Under the pieces are notes generated by a model that saw only the letters and a list, made by a program, of their open reading frames with translations, did not search any database and was not told where the DNA came from. Shown here piece after piece: positions 1-8,879 of a DNA stretch of 39,255 nt; the stretch's first letter is position 1, and each line of letters starts with the position of its first letter. The translations under genes were made by a program, and so were the position numbers. The DNA is from Flavobacteriales bacterium. Lineage in GTDB: Bacteria > Bacteroidota > Bacteroidia > Flavobacteriales_D > Parvicellaceae. Location: NCBI GenBank assembly GCA_029243225.1, contig JAQWSL010000035.1, positions 1-39,255 on the forward strand, in the 5' to 3' direction.

Positions 1-1
1 A

Positions 2-709
2 CATATGTTTGTTGAACGTAAAAATTATAATGGTGATTTTTTACCAGGTTTTAAAAAATGGGAATCTGATTACAACCCATCTTCAGTTGGGTTAAAATAC
101 ATTGACCACATGGTTGGGAATGTAGGCTGGGGAGAAATGAATACCTGGGTAAAATGGTATGAAGATGTAATGGGATTCGTAAACTTTTTATCTTTTGATG
201 ACAAACAAATTCATACAGAATATTCTGCTCTAATGAGTAAAGTAATGAGTAATGGAAATGGTAGAATTAAATTCCCAATTAACGAACCCGCAGAAGGAAA
301 AAAACGTTCTCAAATTGAAGAATATCTTGACTTTTACGAAGGGTCAGGTGTACAACACATTGCTGTGGCAACAAATGATATTATAGGAACCATAACTGAA
401 ATGAGAAAAAGAGGCATAGAGTTTTTAAGCACTCCACCAGACGAGTATTACAAATCTGTTCCAATTCGATTAGAAGAGCATAACCATAAATTAATTGAAG
501 ACATTGAGGTTCTTAAAGGATTGGGTATAATGATAGATGCAGATGAAGAGGGTTATTTATTACAAATCTTTACAAAACCAGTTGAAGACCGACCAACACT
601 TTTCTTTGAAATTATTCAAAGGATGGGTGCTAGAGGTTTTGGAGCGGGAAATTTCAAAGCATTATTTGAATCTATTGAGAGAGAACAGGAAAAAAGAGGA
701 ACATTATAA
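2..709 (+). CDS. hpd: 4-hydroxyphenylpyruvate dioxygenase, C-terminal part (5' end outside window)
   Basis: This is an Fe(II) dioxygenase that converts 4-hydroxyphenylpyruvate to homogentisate in tyrosine breakdown. The frame is open to the left edge, and the family is usually about 350-380 residues, so roughly the first third is missing and the Met at base 5 is internal. Counting from that Met, the facial triad is visible as His35 (in IDHMVGNV), His118 (in GVQHIAV) and Glu202 (in FFEIIQR), all in the catalytic C-terminal VOC-type domain. The stop codon is immediately followed by the ATG of the tryptophan dioxygenase gene, which implies one transcript. Identification is firm from the motif set; only the missing N-terminus is unknown. 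Confidence 0.95.
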   Translation, partial: HMFVERKNYNGDFLPGFKKWESDYNPSSVGLKYIDHMVGNVGWGEMNTWVKWYEDVMGFVNFLSFDDKQIHTEYSALMSKVMSNGNGRIKFPINEPAEGKKRSQIEEYLDFYEGSGVQHIAVATNDIIGTITEMRKRGIEFLSTPPDEYYKSVPIRLEEHNHKLIEDIEVLKGLGIMIDADEEGYLLQIFTKPVEDRPTLFFEIIQRMGARGFGAGNFKALFESIEREQEKRGTL

Positions 710-1669
710 ATGGATAAATTAATTGAAGAAATAATTACTAAACTTGAAAGTGAGGGGCAAAATCCTAAAACACATTTTGAAGGAATGTTACACAGTAAGC
801 CAATGAATTATTGGGATTACATTCAAACAGAACCTTTATTAAATCTTCAAACTCAACGGACAAACCTTCCAGATGAGCTTATTTTTATAATGTATCATCA
901 GATTAACGAGCTGCTTTTTAAAATGATTCTATGGGAAATTGAACAAGTAGCCTTCCATAAAAACTTAAATGCTACATTTTTTAGCTCCAGATTAGACCGT
1001 ATAAGTCGGTATTTCGACTTGCTTTCTGGTTCTTTTAAAATAATGGGCGATGGAATGGAAGTTGAGCAATACATGAAGTTCAGAAATACATTAGCTCCAG
1101 CTAGTGGCTTTCAAAGCGCTCAGTATAGAATGATTGAATTTGGAAGCACAGAGCTAATTAATCTAATCGATTTTAGATTTAGAGACTCTATCAATAGAAA
1201 CACTCCATTTAAGCATGCATTTGATCATCTTTATTGGCAAGCTGCTGGGAAAAATCATCAAACAGGAGAGAAATCAACCTTAATCAACTTATTTGAAGAA
1301 AAATACATGGATACTTTCATTCGTTTTATGAAAGATTACAACACTAAAAATCTGTGGTCAATTTTTAAAAACCTACCTGAAGAAGAAAGAAAAGACTTGA
1401 ACTTAATTAATTCGATGAGACATTATGATCATACAGTAAATGTATTGTGGGTAATGGAACATTTCAATGCTGCTGCAAAGTATTTAGATAGCGGTAAAAA
1501 TTCTGCCGAAGCAACCGGAGGAAGTGATTGGAAGAAATACATGCATCCTCAATATCAAAGAAGAGTGTTTTTTCCAGACTTGTGGACAAATGAAGAATTA
1601 AAAGATTGGGGTAAACAAAATCTAGAGAATCATAAAATACTCACTAAATTAGAGGGCGTTAAAATTTAA
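710..1669 (+). CDS. kynA: Tryptophan 2,3-dioxygenase family protein
   Basis: This is a predicted heme dioxygenase that opens the indole ring of L-tryptophan to N-formylkynurenine, the first step of the kynurenine route. Family signatures seen are [10 protein letters not shown] (residues 62-71, with the substrate-side His63), [13 protein letters not shown] (124-136, with Arg125), and a region with His251 as the probable axial heme ligand, followed by ATGGS and FPDLW. At 319 residues it is longer than the usual ~280, and the motif around the first His differs from the classic QTYELWFK type, so it is a divergent member. The ATG abuts the hpd stop with no spacer, and the paaA start follows two bases after its stop. 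Function as a true TDO is inferred from family membership and context. Confidence 0.85.
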   Translation: MDKLIEEIITKLESEGQNPKTHFEGMLHSKPMNYWDYIQTEPLLNLQTQRTNLPDELIFIMYHQINELLFKMILWEIEQVAFHKNLNATFFSSRLDRISRYFDLLSGSFKIMGDGMEVEQYMKFRNTLAPASGFQSAQYRMIEFGSTELINLIDFRFRDSINRNTPFKHAFDHLYWQAAGKNHQTGEKSTLINLFEEKYMDTFIRFMKDYNTKNLWSIFKNLPEEERKDLNLINSMRHYDHTVNVLWVMEHFNAAAKYLDSGKNSAEATGGSDWKKYMHPQYQRRVFFPDLWTNEELKDWGKQNLENHKILTKLEGVKI

Positions 1670-1671
1670 AC

Positions 1672-2616
1672 ATGATGGAGGACTCAAAAAAATTAGAAGA
1701 ATTTCAAGCCAAGATAGATGCTGATGTTAAAATTGAGCCTAAAGATTGGATGCCAGATAAATATCGTCAAAACTTAATCAGACAAATTTCTCAACATGCT
1801 CATTCTGAAATTATTGGTATGCAGCCCGAAGGGAATTGGCTCACAAGGGCTCCAAGCTTAAGAAGTAAAAAAATTTTAATGGCTAAAATTCAAGATGAAG
1901 CAGGACACGGACTTTATCTTTATTGTGCTGCAGAAACTCTTGGTGTGAAGCGAGAACAATTTCTCAAATGGTTACATGATGGGGTTGCAAAATATTCAAG
2001 CGTGTTCAACTACCCAACATTGTCTTGGGCAGATATAGGAGCAATTGGTTGGCTTGTAGATGGTGCTGCTATTGTAAATCAAGTATCATTACAAGGAACA
2101 TCTTACGGACCCTATTCTAGAGCAATGGTTAAAATATGTAAAGAAGAAAGTTTTCATCAAAGACAAGGCTATGAAATAATAGTCAATTTAGCCAATGGCA
2201 CAAAAGAGCAAAAACAAATGGCTCAAGATGCCTTAGATAGGTGGTGGTGGCCATCTATTATGATGTTTGGTCCTCACGATGCAGATAGTGCTCACTCCAA
2301 TCAATCTTTAAAATGGAAAATTAAAAGAGAGTCAAATGATGAATTAAGACAACGCTACATAGATAAAACCATTCATCAAGGAGAACATTTAGGACTAACA
2401 TTTCCTGATGAAAATTTGAGCTGGAACGATAAAACAAATCACTATGATTATAGCCCAATTGACTGGGATGAATTCTGGAATGTAGTCAAAGGAAATGGTC
2501 CAGGTAATAAAGCAAGATTAGCTCACCATACTAAAGCACATAATGATGGTGCATGGGTAAGAGAAGCCGCTATTGCTTTTCAAGAAAAACAAAAATTAAA
2601 ATCTAAAATTGCCTAA
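1672..2616 (+). CDS. paaA: 1,2-phenylacetyl-CoA epoxidase, catalytic subunit A
   Basis: This is the di-iron monooxygenase subunit that epoxidises the ring of phenylacetyl-CoA, acting in a complex with PaaC and fed electrons by PaaE. Residues matching the E. coli di-iron site with a constant offset are Glu46 ([10 protein letters not shown]), Glu76 and His79 (DEAGHG), Asp130 (LVDGAA), and Glu159 and His162 (EESFHQRQG), so the active site looks complete. The 314-residue length is normal. The start is one of two adjacent Mets (1672 or 1675). It is the first of three consecutive paa genes and lies two bases after the tryptophan dioxygenase gene, so aromatic amino acid breakdown and phenylacetate breakdown are probably co-transcribed. 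Confidence 0.96.
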   Translation: MMEDSKKLEEFQAKIDADVKIEPKDWMPDKYRQNLIRQISQHAHSEIIGMQPEGNWLTRAPSLRSKKILMAKIQDEAGHGLYLYCAAETLGVKREQFLKWLHDGVAKYSSVFNYPTLSWADIGAIGWLVDGAAIVNQVSLQGTSYGPYSRAMVKICKEESFHQRQGYEIIVNLANGTKEQKQMAQDALDRWWWPSIMMFGPHDADSAHSNQSLKWKIKRESNDELRQRYIDKTIHQGEHLGLTFPDENLSWNDKTNHYDYSPIDWDEFWNVVKGNGPGNKARLAHHTKAHNDGAWVREAAIAFQEKQKLKSKIA

Positions 2617-2626
2617 TTTTTAAATT

Positions 2627-2917
2627 ATGAGTAAAGATAATCAAGGAGATTTGTGGGAAGTTTTCATTCAGCCTAAAGCTGGTAGACCACATAAACATGT
2701 TGGAAGTTTACATGCCTACGACAAAGAAATGGCTATGAAGTCTGCTAGAGATCTTTACACAAGAAGACAAGAAGGTGTCGGCATTTGGATTGTGAAAGCA
2801 GAAGAAATCATTTCTAGTCAGGCAGCTGATGCAGAGTCATTTTTCGATCCTTCAGATGACAAAATTTACAGACATCCCACTTTTTATGAAATACCAGATG
2901 GTATTAAACACATTTAG
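2627..2917 (+). CDS. paaB: 1,2-phenylacetyl-CoA epoxidase, subunit B
   Basis: This is the small PaaB subunit of the phenylacetyl-CoA epoxidase complex. At 96 residues it has the usual family length, and the N-terminal pattern LWEVFIQPKAGRPHKHVGSL followed by ARDLYTRR and GIWIV is typical of PaaB. It is not catalytic itself; in the known complex it bridges PaaAC units. It lies 10 bases after paaA and 3 bases before paaC in the same direction. Only the position and family pattern support the call, but both are strong. Confidence 0.95.
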   Translation: MSKDNQGDLWEVFIQPKAGRPHKHVGSLHAYDKEMAMKSARDLYTRRQEGVGIWIVKAEEIISSQAADAESFFDPSDDKIYRHPTFYEIPDGIKHI

Positions 2918-2920
2918 AAA

Positions 2921-3676
2921 ATGAATAATAACCTGTTTACATACTGTTTAAGATTAGGAGATAATGGATTAATTCTGAGTCACAGAATTGCTGAATACTG
3001 CAGTGCCGGTCCTCAGTTAGAAGAAGATCTAGCAATTACAAATGTTGGATTAGATTTACTAGGGCAAGCAGAGAGTTTCCTAAAATATGCCGCAGATATT
3101 AAAGGAGCAGGCACAACAGAAGATGATTTAGCTTTTAAAAGAAAAGAAAAAGAATATAGATGTGTTCATCTCACAGAAATCCCTAACATAGACTATGCAT
3201 TTATAATGGCTCGTCAATTTCTAATGGACACCTATAATTTTTATCTTTTTAAAAAACTGTGCTCAAGTAAAGACACAATTATAGCAGGAATTTCAGCAAA
3301 AGCAATAAAAGAAATTACATATCATCTTAACAGAAGCTCTGACTGGATTGTTCGCTTGGGTCAAGGAACAGATGAGAGTCACAAAAGAATTCAAACAGCT
3401 TTTAATGATTTATGGATGTTTACAGATGAATTGTTTGAAACAGATGAAATTGAAAAAGATTTAGCAAATCAAGGAATTGGTGTCGATTCTTCTTCTCTTA
3501 AAAAAGATTGGGAAAATAAAATAAAAGAAGTTTTTTCGTTGGCTGGACTCGAAAAACCAACTATAGAAAAACATTCATTAGCGTATGGTAAATTTGGTTT
3601 CCATACCGAATATTTAGGGTTCTTACTTGCAGAAATGCAACATATTCCACTTTTATATCCAGATGCAAAATGGTAA
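2921..3676 (+). CDS. paaC: 1,2-phenylacetyl-CoA epoxidase, structural subunit C
   Basis: PaaC is the ferritin-like partner of PaaA that lacks a working di-iron centre and holds the catalytic subunit in shape. The 251-residue product shows the family features LRLGDNGLILSHRIAEYCSAGP near the start, LGLAESFLKYA-like sequence (LLGQAESFLKYAA), HLNRSSDWIVRLGQGT in the middle and HTEYLGFLLAEMQ near the end. Its stop codon touches the stop codon of the opposite-strand glycosyltransferase, so the paa run ends here. The usual next genes, paaD (Fe-S maturation) and paaE (reductase), are not present downstream. Confidence 0.95.
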   Translation: MNNNLFTYCLRLGDNGLILSHRIAEYCSAGPQLEEDLAITNVGLDLLGQAESFLKYAADIKGAGTTEDDLAFKRKEKEYRCVHLTEIPNIDYAFIMARQFLMDTYNFYLFKKLCSSKDTIIAGISAKAIKEITYHLNRSSDWIVRLGQGTDESHKRIQTAFNDLWMFTDELFETDEIEKDLANQGIGVDSSSLKKDWENKIKEVFSLAGLEKPTIEKHSLAYGKFGFHTEYLGFLLAEMQHIPLLYPDAKW

Positions 3677-4429
3677 TTACATTTTATTTTGAAGAATCTG
3701 TTTTAATTTAACGTATCTCATAAAAATACCCATACTTGATAAGGAGCATACTATTAAACCAGTTATTCCATCCAAAAAACCTAATCTAATAACAAAGTCT
3801 CTAAAAAATCTAAACGCAGGTTTAAAAATAAAGTGGAACAAAGTTGGCCTTTGTCCTTTTTCGAAATGATCTTTTGCACTCCAGGTTGAATACCTATCCC
3901 ATTTTTCTAGATAATGTGAAATGTCTTTAAATGTATAATGAGACAAGCTACTTTTTAATGAACCAACATTGCCATCACATATTATTTCTGCATGAACGTG
4001 TTTTTGCTCATATCTACATTTATCTCTTTTAAATAATCGTATTACTTTATCTCCCTGCCAACCAGAAAATCTAATTTTCTTTTGCATAAAAAAATTATCT
4101 CTTTTTATCCAATATGCTTCTTCTTTTATATCTATTTTTAAAAGCTCTTCAATCTCAATTTTCAAATTTTCTGTTACTCTTTCATCAGCATCTAAAAGAA
4201 AAACCCAATTGTATTTAGCTTGAGGAATAGTCCAATTTTTTTGAGCAGCTGAATTGCCATATTCTCTCTGTAATAATCGCACTCCCTTATCCTTGGCAAT
4301 TTTCACAGTTTCATCTGTGCTAAACGAATCAACAACAATGATCTCATCTGCCCAAGAAACAGAATCTATAGCTGATCCAATGTTATGCTGTTCATTGAAA
4401 GTTGGTATAATAGCTGTAATCTTTTCCAT
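3677..4429 (-). CDS. Family 2 glycosyltransferase, WaaE/KdtX-like
   Basis: This is a GT-A fold glycosyltransferase of family 2 that probably adds a sugar to the LPS inner core or another surface glycan. The N-terminus carries the nucleotide-sugar fold (ITAIIPTFNEQHNI, then ADEIIVVDSFSTDET), the metal-binding motif DADE is at residues 80-83, and the acceptor region has FSGWQGDKVIRLFKR with KHVHAEI. The C-terminus has a hydrophobic stretch (IRLGFLDGITGLIVCSLSS) that could touch the membrane. The layout resembles the WaaE/KdtX beta-1,4-glucosyltransferase group, but the acceptor cannot be read from sequence. It is transcribed alone, tail to tail with paaC at zero spacing, and divergently from the nitroreductase. 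Confidence 0.85.
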   Translation of the reverse strand: MEKITAIIPTFNEQHNIGSAIDSVSWADEIIVVDSFSTDETVKIAKDKGVRLLQREYGNSAAQKNWTIPQAKYNWVFLLDADERVTENLKIEIEELLKIDIKEEAYWIKRDNFFMQKKIRFSGWQGDKVIRLFKRDKCRYEQKHVHAEIICDGNVGSLKSSLSHYTFKDISHYLEKWDRYSTWSAKDHFEKGQRPTLFHFIFKPAFRFFRDFVIRLGFLDGITGLIVCSLSSMGIFMRYVKLKQILQNKM

Positions 4430-4442
4430 TCGGTTAATTAAT

Positions 4443-4475
4443 CTTGTAAAACAAAGGTATCATTTTATAATTTTG
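4443..4475 (+). promoter_or_regulatory. Predicted promoter for the nitroreductase gene
   Basis: A perfect Bacteroidota -7 box, TAATTTTG, lies at 4468-4475. A CTTG at 4443-4446 is 21 bases upstream and can serve as the -33 element. The box ends 25 bases before the ATG at 4501. This is a sequence-only prediction. Confidence 0.5.
4452..4459 (-). promoter_or_regulatory. Predicted -7 box for the glycosyltransferase gene
   Basis: Read on the minus strand this is TACCTTTG, a perfect match to TAnnTTTG, ending 22 bases before the ATG at 4429. No clear TTTG -33 element is seen. It interlocks with the divergent nitroreductase promoter, whose -33 and -7 elements flank it. Confidence 0.4.
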
Positions 4476-4500
4476 TGGTGAAAATAATAGTTGCTCTAAA

Positions 4501-5085
4501 ATGAAATATAATTTAAGTGAAATCGTTGAAGTTATTAAAAACAGAAGAACGATTTATCCGGAAAATTTTACTGGTAGAGTTGTTCAAAAGGAAGTGATTG
4601 AAAAGTTATTATCTTCCGCTATATGGGCTCCAACTCACGGCAAAACACAACCCTGGCGATTCAAAGTCTTTCAAAATGATGGAAGACTATCATTAAGCGA
4701 TCAATTAGGCGAAACATATAAAGAGAATTATTTAGGTGACTCTTTTAATGAAGTTAAATACAAAAAAATAAAAAATAGACCTCTAATTTCATCTGTTGTA
4801 GTAGCTGTATGTATGAAAAGAGATGCCACAAAAAAGATTCCTGAAATTGAAGAAATTGAAGCTGTTGCTTGTGCTGTACAAAACATGATGTTAACAGCTA
4901 CAGCTTACGGAATTGGCTCATTCTGGTCTACACCAAAATTACTCGATAAGCCAGAAATGAAAGATTTTTTCCATCTTGAAGAAGATGATAAATGCTTAGG
5001 TCTTTTATATTTTGGATACACCAATGAAACTTGGCCTTCTGGCCAAAGAAAACCTATTGAGTATGTTACTGAATGGATAAATTAA
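4501..5085 (+). CDS. Nitroreductase family FMN oxidoreductase
   Basis: This 194-residue protein belongs to the nitroreductase superfamily of FMN-dependent NAD(P)H oxidoreductases, normally dimeric and cytosolic. Visible signs are the N-terminal IKNRRTIYPENF, the FMN-binding APTHGKTQPWRFKVF (about residues 44-58), and the C-terminal AVQNMMLTATAYGIGSFWS, which pairs with the second half of the flavin site. It resembles the YdjA-like short members. The physiological substrate cannot be predicted. It has its own predicted promoter, and a small membrane protein gene follows four bases after its stop. Confidence 0.9.
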   Translation: MKYNLSEIVEVIKNRRTIYPENFTGRVVQKEVIEKLLSSAIWAPTHGKTQPWRFKVFQNDGRLSLSDQLGETYKENYLGDSFNEVKYKKIKNRPLISSVVVAVCMKRDATKKIPEIEEIEAVACAVQNMMLTATAYGIGSFWSTPKLLDKPEMKDFFHLEEDDKCLGLLYFGYTNETWPSGQRKPIEYVTEWIN

Positions 5086-5089
5086 TAGA

Positions 5090-5449
5090 ATGGCATTAGA
5101 CGACATGAATGAAGGGTTCTTACAGGTTACTAATCATAAAGAACACCCAACAAATAAAGCATACAAAGTTTTTTTCTTTTATTCTGAAGAAGAGTCCTCT
5201 TTTTTTGAAAAACAATTAAAAACAAACGAAATAAAATATGAGTGTGGAAAAGAAGAAACCCGTAAAGGAACCGTTTATTTATTTGGAATAAGAAAAACAG
5301 ATCTCACTATTGTTGGGAAATTAAATTATACAACTCTAGGGAAATTTAGAAAACCATTATTTGTAAATAATAAATTAAAATATTTAATAGTTGGACTAGG
5401 AATCTTTATATTATTGATTGTATTAATTTCATATATAATGAATCAATAA
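5090..5449 (+). CDS. Unknown small protein with C-terminal membrane anchor
   Basis: I do not recognise this 119-residue protein. Residues 1-90 look soluble and mixed alpha/beta, including KVFFFYSEEESSFFEKQLK, which is reminiscent of small regulatory ferredoxin-like domains. Residues about 97-116 form one hydrophobic helix (LKYLIVGLGIFILLIVLISYI), so it is probably a tail-anchored inner-membrane protein facing the cytoplasm. The gene starts four bases after the nitroreductase stop and is surely in the same transcript. Composition is like that of its neighbours. Confidence 0.75.
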   Translation: MALDDMNEGFLQVTNHKEHPTNKAYKVFFFYSEEESSFFEKQLKTNEIKYECGKEETRKGTVYLFGIRKTDLTIVGKLNYTTLGKFRKPLFVNNKLKYLIVGLGIFILLIVLISYIMNQ

Positions 5450-5480
5450 CATTTAATTTGATATTTCGTTTACTAAAAAT

Positions 5481-6230
5481 ATGCTTGAACTAAAATTAAA
5501 CAGCCTTTTCAAATTTGTTTTCACCTCTTATTTAATTATTTGTTTATCAACAAACTCTATTGCTCAACAAGGAATTACGACAATTGGAATACAAGTAAAA
5601 CCAATTATCCCCATTAGTTATTTCGGGGCAGGACCTATTTCTGTTTCAATTGAGGATACGGCATCAATAGAAGTTTCATCAAAACTAGGTTATTGTTTTG
5701 GAATGGTAATTAGACACGGTTTTACAAAATCATTTTCTATAGAAACCGGAATAAATTATACAGAAAGAAATTACGACTTAATAGGAAGTTCTAATTTTGA
5801 AAATTCTCAAGACAATGCTGACTTTGGGTTTGTTAGCTATGAAATTCCCGTTCAAGGGCTAATCTACATAAGATTAGACAAGCAATTATACATGAATGCC
5901 TCTGTTGGACTTGGAATAAACTTTTACGCATCTGATGTTGCCAGTAAAGGAGAGAACTTTTTTATTGACCATTATTCTGAAAGGGCGAGATGGGTAAACT
6001 TTTCCTTCCACTCAAATCTAGGCTTAGAATATAGAACTAAAGAAAAAGGATATTTCTATTTAGGAGCTTCATTAAACACCCCATTTAATGAGATTACAGC
6101 AACTCGTCTAAAATATTATTACGAGAATAATAATAGCGTAAATTTTGATCCTGTTTTTCTAAATGGCAATTACTTAACCTTAGATTTAAGGTACTTTTTA
6201 CCTGCTAAAGAAAAGAATAAAAAAGATTAA
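5481..6230 (+). CDS. Outer-membrane beta-barrel protein
   Basis: The 249-residue product has a signal peptide (hydrophobic segment to about residue 28, ending SIAQQ) and alternating short hydrophobic/aromatic strands typical of an 8-10 strand barrel of the PorT/OMP_b-brl type. Examples are [48 protein letters not shown] and the final [10 protein letters not shown]. The last strand is followed by a short lysine-rich tail. No catalytic domain is seen, and the role is unknown. The stop codon overlaps the infB stop codon on the other strand by four bases. Confidence 0.8.
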   Translation: MLELKLNSLFKFVFTSYLIICLSTNSIAQQGITTIGIQVKPIIPISYFGAGPISVSIEDTASIEVSSKLGYCFGMVIRHGFTKSFSIETGINYTERNYDLIGSSNFENSQDNADFGFVSYEIPVQGLIYIRLDKQLYMNASVGLGINFYASDVASKGENFFIDHYSERARWVNFSFHSNLGLEYRTKEKGYFYLGASLNTPFNEITATRLKYYYENNNSVNFDPVFLNGNYLTLDLRYFLPAKEKNKKD

Positions 6231-8842
6231 AGCTTTTTAGCAACCTCAACTTCTTCAAACGCCTCTACAACATCTCCAACTTTGATATCGTTATACTTAT
6301 CAATGTTCAATCCACATTCATAATTTTTCGCAACTTCCTTAACATCGTCTTTGAATCTTTTAAGAGACCCTAAAGCGCCTGTATAAACAACTATCCCATC
6401 ACGAATAATTCGAACATTATTATTTCTGTTTATTTTCCCTTCTGTAACATAACACCCAGCAATTGTACCCACTTTAGTTATTTTAAAGGTTTCTCTTATT
6501 TCAGCAGTACCTACTATTTCTTCTTTGAAATCTGGAGAAAGCATGCCTTCCATGGCTTCTTTAATCTCATCAATAGCCTTATAAATAACAGAATAAAGTC
6601 TAATGTCAATTTCTTCTTTTTCTGCAATCTTTCTTGCACCAGCAGAAGGTCTTACTTGAAATCCAATTACAATTGCATCAGATGCTGATGCTAAAAGAAT
6701 ATCTGACTCTGTTATTTGACCAACTCCTTTATGAATAACATTTATTTGAATAGACTCATGAGATAGTTTCAACAATGAATCTGAAAGCGCTTCAATTGAA
6801 CCATCAACATCACCCTTAACAATGATGTTAAGCTCTTGAAAATCACCCAGGGCAATTCTACGACCAATCTCATCAAGTGTAATGTGTTTAGTTGTTCTTA
6901 AGCCTTGTTCTCTTTGAAGTTGTTGACGTTTAGAAGCGATTTGCTTAATCTCTCTTTCGTCTTTCATTACATTAAATGAATCTCCTGCGCTTGCAGCTCC
7001 ATTCATTCCCAAAACTGAAACTGGTTTTGAGGGACCAGCTTCATTGACTGGACGACCATATTCATCATGAAGGGCTTTAATTTTACCAAACTCTTTACCC
7101 GCTAAAAGAGAGTCTCCTACTCTTAAATTTCCATATTGAACAAGTAATGTTGTAACATAACCTCTTCCTTTATCCAAAGAAGCTTCAATCACTGTTCCAA
7201 CGGCCTTAACTGTTGGGTCTGCTTGTAGCTCTAATAATTCTGCCTCAAGCAATACTTTTTCTAATAATTCTTCAATACCATCTCCTGATTTTGCAGAAAT
7301 CTCTTGGCATTGATATTTACCGCCCCAATCTTCAACCAAAATGTTCATTGCCGACAATTCCTCTTTAAGCTTGTCTGGATTAGCACTTGGCCTATCACAT
7401 TTATTTAATGCGAAAACCATAGGAACACCAGCTGCTTGAGCGTGGTTAATTGCTTCTTTTGTTTGAGGCATTACTCGGTCATCTGCTGCAATAATAATGA
7501 TTGCGACATCTGTTACCTGAGCTCCACGAGCACGCATTGCGGTAAAAGCTTCGTGACCTGGTGTATCTAAAAAAGTAATTTGTTTATCATCATGAGAAAC
7601 AGAATAAGCACCAATATGCTGAGTAATTCCTCCTGCTTCACCTGCTGTAACTTCTGCTTTTCTTATGTAATCTAATAAAGACGTCTTACCGTGATCTACA
7701 TGCCCCATAACAGTAACAATTGGGGGCCTAGCAATCATTTCTTCAGGATTTTGTTCATCTTCGATAACAGAGTCGGTAAGATCAGAACTAACAAATTCAA
7801 CCTCAAAACCATATTCTTCAGCTACCATGGTTAGAGTTTCAGCATCAAGACGCTGATTAATAGATGCGAAAATTCCAATTGACATAAGAGTTCCGATAAC
7901 ATCATTTGGTGATTTATCCATCATGTTTCCTAACTCTGAAACGGTAACGAATTCTGTAAGTTTTAATGTGTTTTTATCTTGTTCTGCTTTAATGTTTTCT
8001 TCTTCAATTCTTTCAGAAACAGCTTGTCTTTTCTCTCTTCTATTCTTTGAACCCTTAGACTTCCCTTTATTACTAAGTCTAGCTAGTGTGTCTCTAATTT
8101 CTTTTTGAATTTCATCTTCAGAAACTTCTGCCTTTTGATTCTTTTTTGAAGTTCTATGCTCCTGAATAGCTTTTTTACCTGCCTTTTCTACATTTACTTT
8201 CTTAATCCTTTTACGCTTTCGCTTATTTGGATCATCAGCATCTGACTTTTTAGCTGGAGTCTTTACTTTTTCCTTTGGTAATTCTATTTTACCTAACACT
8301 GTTGGCCCTGACAATTTCTTAGCTTCAGCTTTTATTGTAACAACTTCATTCTTATCGGAAACTTCAGGATTTGAATCTTTTTTATCAAGCTTTTCTTCAG
8401 GAGCTTCTATTTTCTTTTCTACAGGTTTTTCAACTTCTTGAACAGGTTCTTTGACTTCTTCTTTTTTCTCCTTTTTAACAGGGTTAATGTCAATTTTACC
8501 TAGAACTGATGGCCCTGTTAATTTCTCTGCTGAAGCTTTAATCACCTTTGGAGGGGCAACAACTTCTGGCTTTGGCTCAACCTTAACCTTGGATTCCTCT
8601 TGTTCTCTTTTAATAGAAATGACTTTCATTTCATCACGCTCCATCTGAATCTCATTGGCTTTTTCTTTCTCAAACTTTTCACTTTGAAATTCTTTAAGAA
8701 GAATCAGGTATAGATCCTCACCAATTTTAGTATTAGGATTAGAACCAATATCTTCACCAATAGAATTAAGGTGATCAACTATTGTTGAAATTCCAACATT
8801 TAACTCTTTCGCAACCTTGCTTAGTCTTTTTACTCCAGCCAT
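6227..8842 (-). CDS. infB: Translation initiation factor IF-2
   Basis: IF-2 is the GTPase that places initiator tRNA on the 30S subunit and promotes subunit joining. The 871-residue product has an N-terminal IF2_N-like segment (residues 1-50), a long charged Lys/Glu linker to about 290, a second IF2_N segment, then the GTPase core: G1 GHVDHGKT at 380-387, DTPGH at 426-430, and NKCD at 480-483. Domains II, III and C2 follow to the end. The linker contains two near-identical decapeptides, [10 protein letters not shown] near 109 and [10 protein letters not shown] near 178, a repeat type known in Bacteroidota IF-2. It is the last gene of the rimP-nusA-infB operon, 37 bases after nusA. Confidence 0.98.
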   Translation of the reverse strand: MAGVKRLSKVAKELNVGISTIVDHLNSIGEDIGSNPNTKIGEDLYLILLKEFQSEKFEKEKANEIQMERDEMKVISIKREQEESKVKVEPKPEVVAPPKVIKASAEKLTGPSVLGKIDINPVKKEKKEEVKEPVQEVEKPVEKKIEAPEEKLDKKDSNPEVSDKNEVVTIKAEAKKLSGPTVLGKIELPKEKVKTPAKKSDADDPNKRKRKRIKKVNVEKAGKKAIQEHRTSKKNQKAEVSEDEIQKEIRDTLARLSNKGKSKGSKNRREKRQAVSERIEEENIKAEQDKNTLKLTEFVTVSELGNMMDKSPNDVIGTLMSIGIFASINQRLDAETLTMVAEEYGFEVEFVSSDLTDSVIEDEQNPEEMIARPPIVTVMGHVDHGKTSLLDYIRKAEVTAGEAGGITQHIGAYSVSHDDKQITFLDTPGHEAFTAMRARGAQVTDVAIIIIAADDRVMPQTKEAINHAQAAGVPMVFALNKCDRPSANPDKLKEELSAMNILVEDWGGKYQCQEISAKSGDGIEELLEKVLLEAELLELQADPTVKAVGTVIEASLDKGRGYVTTLLVQYGNLRVGDSLLAGKEFGKIKALHDEYGRPVNEAGPSKPVSVLGMNGAASAGDSFNVMKDEREIKQIASKRQQLQREQGLRTTKHITLDEIGRRIALGDFQELNIIVKGDVDGSIEALSDSLLKLSHESIQINVIHKGVGQITESDILLASASDAIVIGFQVRPSAGARKIAEKEEIDIRLYSVIYKAIDEIKEAMEGMLSPDFKEEIVGTAEIRETFKITKVGTIAGCYVTEGKINRNNNVRIIRDGIVVYTGALGSLKRFKDDVKEVAKNYECGLNIDKYNDIKVGDVVEAFEEVEVAKKL

Positions 8843-8879
8843 TATTAATTTTTAAATGAAAAAATGAAAAAAATCATTT

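Noticed and set aside
537-722. 61-residue frame overlapping hpd
   Set aside because: It overlaps the conserved catalytic end of hpd in another frame and has no recognisable features.
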